Shown here one piece after another: positions 1 through 6,065 of a DNA stretch of 10,461 nt. The position numbers and the translations under genes are program-made. Source of the DNA: Hirudo medicinalis (lineage: Eukaryota > Annelida > Clitellata > Hirudinida > Hirudinidae); the NCBI GenBank assembly GCA_011800805.1, contig MPNW01000617.1:82553-93013 (forward strand). The letters are read 5' to 3'. The notes beneath the pieces were generated by a model that was not told the origin of the DNA, did not search any database, and saw only the letters and a list, made by a program, of their open reading frames with translations. Each line of letters starts with the position of its first letter. The first letter of the stretch is position 1.

Positions 1-37
1 ATTATTATTATTATTATTATTGTTATTATTATTATTA

Positions 38-71
<34 letters not shown>

Positions 72-202
72 CATCATCATCATTTTATTTAAAACTTATT
101 CAATATAATTTATTCACTTAGTTTACATGTAATCTTATTATTAGTTAACTAATAACTTACACATTTCACCTCGTGAATTAACGAATTGTTTGCTTTCGTC
201 AG
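1..202. repeat. Intronic (ATT)n microsatellite at the left edge
   Basis: Positions 1-81 are an almost pure ATT run with a few GTT and a terminal ATC series; 82-202 is AT-rich filler ending in the acceptor TTCGTCAG. It is the 3' end of the intron before the first exportin-2 exon in the window. I see no coding sequence in it. Confidence 0.85.
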
Positions 203-446
203 AGGAGAGACATGAGCAAGTACCCGATCAATTTGAGCGACAAGTACGGACAGGTGCTCGAGCTGCTGCCACCTGGTTTGTAATCGTTGTTATGTGGGAT
301 TTGGTTGATGGCCAATAATAAGTTTAATATTTAACTAATTGAAAGTGACTTGTTAATTTCCATTTAAATGATGACGACGACGACGACGACGATGATGATG
401 ATGATGATGATGATAATGCCGATTAAGATAATGATGATGATTCTGG

Positions 447-478
<32 letters not shown>

Positions 479-1935
479 TTTTCATGTCCAGGGGAAGTCA
501 CCCATCCCCTGTTGCAATGTGATGCTTTAAAATTCATCATCCTTCAGAGAAAACAGGTTGGTGATGTTGGTCATGATGATGATGATGATGATGATGACGA
601 TGACGATGACGATGATGATGATGGTTAGTGTAATATGTGATATAATGTAACAATGAACAAGGAGATGATGTTGATGGTAATGACAGTTCTGATGATGACG
701 ATGATGATGATGATTATGTGATGGTGGTGATAAATTAACGATTAATTATTTTGCTGTTTTAATTTCGAATGTGCAGTTCAAACCTGAAGAACTTAATGGA
801 ATTCTGGGGGCACTGGTCGACCTCCTGACCTCTCAGTACCCTGCTGTGACCTATTTTGCGGCCGTTGCCCTTCAGCGAATTTTGTGGTTAAAAAACCTGG
901 AATACACGAAACCTGTGTGAGTGGGTTTCTGTGTCTTTGAGATTGAAAAGTGGAATGCGAGTGATTACATTAACCATCATCATTTATCATCATCATCATC
1001 ATCACCATCATCATCATCGTCGTCGTCGTCATCATCATCGCCATCACCATCATCAAGTCATAGTCGTCATCGTCATCATCATCGTCATCACCATCATCAT
1101 CATGTCACAGTCGTCATCGTCGTCATAAACATCGTCAAACATGTCTGGAAATGATGTGGAGTTGATGCACTGATGACGGCATCATCGTTACTGTTGTGTC
1201 ATTACTTTGCAGGATCGATGATGATGTTCTGCTGCACGTATTCCCAAAGCTGTTTGGAAATGTGATGAAGATCCTGAGGAGTGAGGATGGCAGGGGGCAT
1301 GCTTTTGTCATCAGTGGTGAGTTGACGATGATGATGATGATGATGGTGGTGATGGTGGTGATGATGACGATGGTGGTGATGATGGTGGTGTTGGTGATGG
1401 TGGTGGTGATGATGACGATGGTGGTGATGATGGTGGTGTTGGTGGTGGTGGTGATGGTGGTGGTGATGATGACGATGATGATGATGGTGATGATGATGAT
1501 GATGATGATGATAGCGGTCATAATTAAGTTGGATTGTAGTAAATCTTTTAGTTGTAATGACAGTGAACAATTAATCATTCTTATGTAATTATGAATTTAA
1601 AATATCATTTAATTAATTATTATATTATGTTAATATTATTATTATTATTATTAATATTGTTACAACTATTAAGCCTTAAAGGAGGCACTTTCAAACCTGA
1701 ACCTGAAACTTCTTCCATTCTGCGGAGATTTGATGGATTTTTTGAAGGAGCAGATTCTCGTGCTGAGCGAGGTGAACTGAGTTTTTGTTTTTACCTGTTG
1801 AGGTCAGTTTTTGAGCTCATGAATAATTGATTGGCAAACAATCTTGTTTGACAAACAACCCACTTCTGTCCAATTATTATTATTGTTGTTGTTGTTGTTA
1901 TTGTTATTATTATTATGATTATCATTATAATTATT

Positions 1936-1970
<35 letters not shown>

Positions 1971-3577
1971 GTCGATGTTATATTTTTAAAGTAAAGGATT
2001 TGTTGAGAATTACGACATTTTGTTCAGACCAATGTAGTGGACGAGAAGTTCCCCATCTATTTGTACGAGTGTGTCGGGCATGTGGCCTGATCTTCGTCCA
2101 CAAATCCAAAGAAGATGGAGGACTGCTGGCTGACAGTTTTGAGAAGTTCTTCTTGCCCGTCTTCGAGGAGATTCTGGCCAGAAAGCACAAAAGTGAGGAC
2201 AGTTTTATTATTTAAAGTTAAGTTGTTTGACGATACTGGTGATGATAATGGTTCACAATATGGCTGCTTTTTTATTTAAAAATTATTCTAATTTAATTTA
2301 TTATGCAGACTATGTTCCCCTCATCGGGTACATCGTCATCTCCACACTCCTGTCGCGTCACGAGTCCCTCACGGAGGACTTGGGCAGAATTTTGTTCAAG
2401 ATCCTGTCGTCCGACCTTTGGTTCAGAGCCGAGAGCCTCCAATTCCTTGCCTACGACTTCCAGCTCTTCGTGTCGAGGCATCCCGAAATGATCGACCAGA
2501 ACTTCCTCGAATCCATGCTCACAGTCTGCAACAGGCTGATGATCTCCCAGCCAATTGCTTTCAGGGCTCTTCAGATTTTCATGGCCATGGTGGAGTCGTT
2601 GGATAGGTGGTCGACGACGGAATTGTTTACATTGTTAATTGATATTGTTATTATTATATTATGTTGTTATTAAAGTGACATTTTTGAGCACTATTTAAAT
2701 TACTAATGGCTCGAAATGCTTGTGGTTAGTTTAAAAAGCATCAATCGTCTGCCCGTCTCGCTCGAGGCCAAAAATGGACGACAGCTACGCTGATCTGTTT
2801 ATTTGGATTTTATTTAGAAATAAAATAATCAATAGAATAATAAAATAATACTAATAAAATATTATTCACAGTTCCAAACTTGAACCACACCTGCCAGGGA
2901 TGTTGGCAAACATAATCGAGGCCTTCAAAATCAATAAAGAAGTTCCTTTCTTGAAGGGTGCGTTTGACATTCTTTTCGACATTTCAACCGACGAAATGAT
3001 TGAAGCCGCTCGATTGATGGAACCAATCAAGTAATTGGGTTGAACATTTTTCAATGCAGGGCTGGTCGTCTTCGCTTGCTTCGCGGTCGTCAAGCACGGT
3101 GCCGAGAAAATCTTGAACCTGCTCGACGAACTCGACGTCAGGTCGTTAGAGAAGTTTCATGTCTTGACCTCGAGTCGTCTTCAAGTTTGCATTTAGTTAC
3201 CAGCTCGACAAGGTTTCATAAGCGTCCTTAGTGGCTCCACTGCTTGCCTTTTGTGCTCAAAGTGTGTTTTTTTTTTTTAAATCATTTCAACTCTAGTTTC
3301 CTTCCAGGTTTGTCGGCTCGTTCGTCAGGGAGGCGGTCTTCCCGGTCGCGAAATACACAGCATTTCTGACGGACAGGGACATCACGGTCGAGGGCCTTTC
3401 CCTCCTCGTCGAGCACTTTGCGCCGCTGGCAGTTCGTGACGACGATGCCATGACGTTGTGGTGAGCTAATTATTTTATTGTGGTTTGAGCATTATTATTA
3501 ATAAATGAAAACATTTGTAATAACTGCCCCTGCTCATGATTAAGGCGCTATGTAAATGGATATATTATTATTATTAA

Positions 3578-3620
<43 letters not shown>

Positions 3621-4720
3621 GTTATCAGACGCCTCTGACGCTATGCTAATGGCGCATTGTAAATTAACCATTATTATTATTATTTATTGTTGTTATTATT
3701 ATTGTTATTATTATATTATTATTATTTATTGTTATTATTATATTATTATTATTATTATTACCATCATTATCATCATCATAAAGTGTTGACCCCTTTTGAA
3801 GGGTTCACTTGGTTCTGTCGTTGGCCGACGTTCTTCGAGGATTTGCACTGAGGAAGTTGATAGGGGATCGGGATGCTGACTGCTGTTGAGTGTATTTTGT
3901 TGTAATTAATCAGTTTAATTACTTAAATCTATATTAATTATCTTTTTTAGTAATGTATTATTATCATTATTACTATTGTTTATTAATATTATTATTATTA
4001 TTATTATTATTATTACTACTATTATTATTATTTTTATTATTAATATTATTATTATTATTTAGTAAATTATACAAATGTAATAATGTTTAGTACATTTTAA
4101 TAATTCAGAATGTTGATATTTACCTCACCTGCCCAGCAATGGCAACCTGTCGAACAATTTTTATTTGACAATGCTTGTTGTAATTCTCTCGGCAGACTTC
4201 AGAAGTTTTGCACATCCTCTGACGTACGACTACCACAGCGACCTGAACCTGCAGGTCGACTGGCACAACATGCAGCAGTGCTTGGATAACAGAGTCGACC
4301 TCAAATCAAAGGTCATCGAGAGGCTGAAGAATGTCCTCGAAAAATATCCGTCGCTTGTTGGTTCCAAAATGTTTATAAATGTCGATCGTCTTGATTTGAA
4401 ATGCGAGAATCTGATAATTAAGTATCATTTTTCATCCATTTATTTTATTTTTAAATTTCATTGTTTTATTGCTTTCTTATTCAATCTGCCCACTCCTGGA
4501 GCAGGCCCAGAGCAGCAAGTTTTCTGACCTAAAATTCGGCCTCGAGGTCAGGAGAAAGTTGAAGGTCATCGTCAGGAAAAATAATCTTCTACCCTTTCCA
4601 CACCTGACCTACCCCGATGATCCCGAGGGTAACGATGATGATGATGATGATGATGATCTCTGCGAGTTTTCCGACGGAGAGAACCGAGAAGAGTGCATGG
4701 ATGTCGATGTCCAAGAATAA
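203..4720 (+). CDS. CSE1L: Exportin-2 (CAS/CSE1), C-terminal ~590 residues, 13 exons, 5' partial
   Basis: Exportin-2 is the HEAT-repeat karyopherin that, with RanGTP, returns importin-alpha from nucleus to cytoplasm. Inferred exons: 203-275, 492-556, 777-916, 1213-1316, 1674-1771, 2028-2192, 2309-2606, 2872-2957, 3060-3141, 3308-3460, 3802-3884, 4196-4421, 4516-4720. All junction phases agree except for one missing base inside exon 6; adding it gives 593 codons including the stop. The product follows the second half of human CSE1L, which is about 971 residues. Diagnostic stretches are FAAVALQRILWLKN (human HTYAAHALERLFTMR), LVVFACFAVVKHGAEKIL (LVFINLYCIKYGALALQ), FVGSFVREAVFPVAKY (MFGMVLEKIIIPEIQKV) and ERLKNVLEKYPSLV near the end. 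The ATG at 212 is internal: homology continues upstream and a CAG acceptor precedes 203, so the gene starts outside the window. The last exon adds an acidic tail absent from human. Identity is firm by alignment from memory; small borders, especially the AAG acceptors at 1674 and 3802 and the last two introns, are less certain. Confidence 0.88.
367..480. repeat. GAC/GAT trinucleotide run in exportin-2 intron
   Basis: GAC repeats pass into GAT/ATG repeats, broken by a short unique patch near 416-447. The run fills most of the 276-491 intron. Open frames here give only poly-Met, poly-Thr or poly-Asp and are not genes. Confidence 0.85.
572..720. repeat. GAT/GAC trinucleotide runs in exportin-2 intron
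   Basis: Two GAT-rich blocks (about 572-623 and 690-717) lie in the 557-776 intron, separated by unique AT-rich sequence. They resemble the repeats in the neighbouring introns. Confidence 0.8.
976..1130. repeat. CAT/CGT trinucleotide run in exportin-2 intron
   Basis: CAT repeats interrupted by CGT and CAC fill the middle of the 917-1212 intron. This is the complementary orientation (ATC rather than GAT on the plus strand) to the runs in the introns on both sides. Confidence 0.85.
1326..1512. repeat. GAT/GGT compound repeat with a longer internal period
   Basis: GATGATGAT blocks alternate with GGTGGTGAT. A longer unit ending in GATGGTGGTGTTGGTG recurs (about 1378-1396 and 1426-1444), so the run has a higher-order pattern. 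It lies in the 1317-1673 intron. Both strands stay open but give only low-complexity Met/Val or His/Ile peptides. Confidence 0.8.
1674..1771 (+). CDS. CSE1L: Exportin-2 exon 5, HEAT-repeat helix pair
   Basis: This exon is too short to stand out as an open frame. Read with one base carried from exon 4 it gives ALKEALSNLNLKLLPF and then LMDFLKEQILVLSE. These match human CSE1L KAIMRSFSLLQEAIIPYI and TQLTQKLLAVSK. The acceptor is an unusual AAG after an (ATT)n tract and the donor is GAG|GTGAAC. Both phases (1 in, 0 out) agree with the neighbouring exons. Confidence 0.8.
1876..1972. repeat. (ATT)n run in exportin-2 intron
   Basis: ATT/GTT repeats fill the centre of the 1772-2027 intron, with a short GATTATCATTATAATTATTG interruption. 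No coding content is seen outside the splice borders. Confidence 0.8.
2028..2192 (+). CDS. CSE1L: Exportin-2 exon 6, with a one-base frame break at about 2085-2088
   Basis: The exon opens after TTGTTCAG in frame 0 and reads TNVVDEKFPIYLYECVGHVA, then meets TGA at 2088-2090. From 2087 the next frame reads LIFVHKSKEDGG and on to FFLPVFEEILARKHK. Both halves align without a gap to one continuous stretch of human CSE1L (HYMFEAICLSIRIT, then FLVFTEILQNDV). The exon is 165 nt, but neighbouring phases (0 in, 1 out) need 166 nt. One base is therefore missing, most simply a C in GCC(C)TG. The donor is AAA|GTGAGG. Confidence 0.8.
2607..2871. other. Exportin-2 intron without recognised content
   Basis: This intron is unique sequence, mostly AT-rich, with one GC-richer patch near 2740-2795. 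The donor is GATAG|GTGGTC and the acceptor TTCACAG. The only structure I see is an A/T-only stretch of AATAAT type at 2818-2870, just before the acceptor. Confidence 0.6.
3544..3780. repeat. SINE-like tails with (ATT)n in exportin-2 intron
   Basis: Two related short motifs, GGCGCTATGTAAAT (3544-3557) and GGCGCATTGTAAAT (3651-3664), each lead into an (ATT)n tract. The second is preceded by GACGCTATGCTAAT. A third, inverted copy lies at 5246-5275. A conserved short end followed by a variable simple repeat is typical of SINE 3' tails. I do not recognise a tRNA-like head or target site duplication, so the family is unassigned. Both copies lie in the 3461-3801 intron. Confidence 0.5.
3955..4060. 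repeat. (ATT)n run in exportin-2 intron
   Basis: Imperfect ATT repeats with TACT and AATATT interruptions lie in the 3885-4195 intron. The rest of the intron is AT-rich unique sequence ending in the acceptor CTCGGCAG. Confidence 0.8.
4516..4720 (+). CDS. CSE1L: Exportin-2 last exon: basic stretch plus acidic (Asp)8 tail
   Basis: This 68-residue terminal exon begins after GCAG with one base completing an Asn codon. It reads KFSDLKFGLEVRRKLKVIV, then a Pro-rich turn (NNLLPFPHLTYPDDPEG), then an acidic tail with eight Asp in a row coded by a GAT run at about 4634-4657, ending EECMDVDVQE. Human CSE1L ends near the start of this exon, so most of it is an extension. The preceding exon ends in the weak donor AA|GTATCA. 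Without that splice the protein would read through intron sequence and stop at 4527, so this join is probable rather than proven. Confidence 0.65.
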
Positions 4721-4721
4721 A
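4716..4721 (+). promoter_or_regulatory. Exportin-2 poly(A) signal AATAAA overlapping the stop codon
   Basis: The hexamer AATAAA contains the TAA stop (4718-4720). T-rich and GT-containing sequence follows within about 40 nt (4723-4760), as expected downstream of a cleavage site. If used, the 3' UTR would be only a few tens of bases. No other exact AATAAA occurs between the stop and the assembly scar at 5059. Confidence 0.55.
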
Positions 4722-4931
4722 TCATTTTTACTGAATGTATTATTTCTGACATTTTTGATGATTTATTAAATTACAAGATGCTACATTTGAGTCACAAAAT
4801 GCCGGTATTCCTTGGTAGCCTTGGTATGACATTTGAATATTGGGCAAAATATTTAGCCACGATTTTAATTATTCAAATCGCTTCGACAATTATTTTTGCT
4901 GATTGCTTCATAAAAAGCATTTCTCGATGTG

Positions 4932-5186
4932 ACTTCCCTCCTCTGAATGATTTTGAGGTCAAAGGGTATAAATTAATTAATTAAAGCCACAAATTGGTCG
5001 TGAAAAGAGTCTAACTGGTTAAAAACGGTGTTAATAATAATAACAATAACAATAATAANACTTCCCTCCTCTGAATGATTTTGAGGTCAAAGGGTATAAA
5101 TTAATTAATTAAAGCCACAAATTGGTCGTGAAAAGAGTCTAACTGGTTAAAAACGGTGTTAATAATAATAACAATAACAATAATAA
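4932..5186. repeat. Exact 127-bp direct duplication flanking a single N
   Basis: Positions 4932-5058 and 5060-5186 are identical as far as I can compare, beginning ACTTCCCTCCTCTGAATG and ending in an AATAAC/AAT run. They are separated only by an N at 5059. This is the pattern left when two overlapping contig ends are joined without merging, so the true locus probably has one copy. Confidence 0.9.
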
Positions 5187-5246
5187 TAATAATAATAACA
5201 ATAATAATAATAATAATATTAATAACAATAATAATAATAATAGTTA
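5162..5246. repeat. (AAT)n run, tail of an inverted SINE-like element
   Basis: AAT/AAC repeats run into ATAATGCGCCGTTTGCGTAG. Read on the minus strand this is GCTACGCAAACGGCGCATTATAAAAT followed by ATT repeats, close to the plus-strand copy at 3640-3670. The element body, if any, would extend rightward to about 5340. Confidence 0.5.
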
Positions 5247-5403
5247 TTTTATAATGCGCCGTTTGCGTAGCCTTACCTAGCGTTGCATAGCATCCTTCAT
5301 AAATCAGCCTTTACTGGGGGAAGAAGGAAGCCCTGTGACCTCCAGACGTGAAGGATACATCAAATCCCACGCCGATGTGGTTTTGACTGAACTCGACGGG
5401 CTT

Positions 5404-5597
5404 GGGCGGGAGGTGTCATATTTTGGATATTATTATTATTATTGTTGTTATTGTTATTTGTGTCATTTGGAAAGTCCTAGGCGGGATTTTCGCTTTCCTT
5501 TGGTTTCAGTTCGTCTTATGCAAATAAACTCGATTTAAACACGACACAAGTGCGACTGATGGCGTTACTCGCACTTTCAACAGCCAACCAATCAGAG
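5404..5597. promoter_or_regulatory. Promoter-like motif cluster (GC box, octamer, CCAAT box)
   Basis: Within 200 bp of otherwise AT-rich intergenic DNA lie GGGCGGG (5404-5410, Sp1-type), GGCGGGA (5480-5486, E2F-like), the POU octamer ATGCAAAT (5518-5525) and ACCAATCAGAG (5587-5597, NF-Y type). Octamer plus CCAATCAGA is a classic histone-promoter pairing, but I could not find histone coding sequence beside it. It lies 470-660 bp upstream of the CSTF2 start codon and could serve that gene or an unrecognised transcript. Motif matches alone are weak evidence. Confidence 0.3.
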
Positions 5598-6065
5598 CAG
5601 GGGAAGAAGGGCAAGGGCTTGATATTCACTTATGGGACTGAACGCGATGTTAAAGTTCAGAGTGCTGGAGGGCAAAGCACTCAACCGTGGTCAAAGAGAG
5701 ATCGAGCTTTCCTCATACGCCGAGAAGATATCATAGATAGAAATGATGAGTAATTAATTATTAATTAATATTGTTAATTATTTTTAAGATAATGCAATAG
5801 CATATCTTTAAGCACATTTATGCATCTTTTTAAAGTTTATTGATTCACATTATTCGATAATAATTAGCTATTTGTTTTGTAAATATTATTTAATAAAATT
5901 TTAAAACATTTAATAATTTCCGATTCAGTATCTTCGAAATGAAAGTCGAAATTCACCATAAAATACGACTTTAATCGGATATTAGTTAATTAGACGACCA
6001 ACCAACTTAATTAAACCAATTAATCACCTCACAAATAAATTTCTACAACAAAATTAGCAACGGAA
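5598..6065. other. Intergenic region and presumed CSTF2 5' UTR/promoter
   Basis: The GC-richer stretch to about 5752 holds short open frames on the plus strand (for example ATG 5632 to TAG 5734, 34 codons) that I do not recognise. From 5753 to the CSTF2 start the sequence is AT-rich with TTAATTAA-type stretches. There is no clear TATA box at a fixed distance. The CSTF2 ATG context GGAAATGG has G at -3 and G at +4. Confidence 0.4.

Noticed and set aside
212..214. ATG as the start of the exportin-2 gene
   Set aside because: It sits in the middle of the conserved protein, behind a CAG acceptor; roughly 470 residues of the family's N-terminal half should lie upstream of the window.
368..1588. 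Open frames of poly-Met, poly-Asp, poly-His, poly-Ser and poly-Ile on both strands
   Set aside because: They are trinucleotide repeats read in various frames inside exportin-2 introns; only the flanking exon pieces have homology.
4778..4984. 68-codon open frame starting MLHLSHKMPVFLG
   Set aside because: It is AT-rich with Ile/Phe-rich content, has no recognised family, and its 3' end lies in the falsely duplicated segment.
5335..5753. Two 67-codon open frames (MTSRREGYIK and MRLMALLALS starts) and a possible histone gene
   Set aside because: Neither matches a family I know; one runs through an ATT repeat. I looked for histone sequence on both strands because of the octamer and CCAAT motifs and found none.
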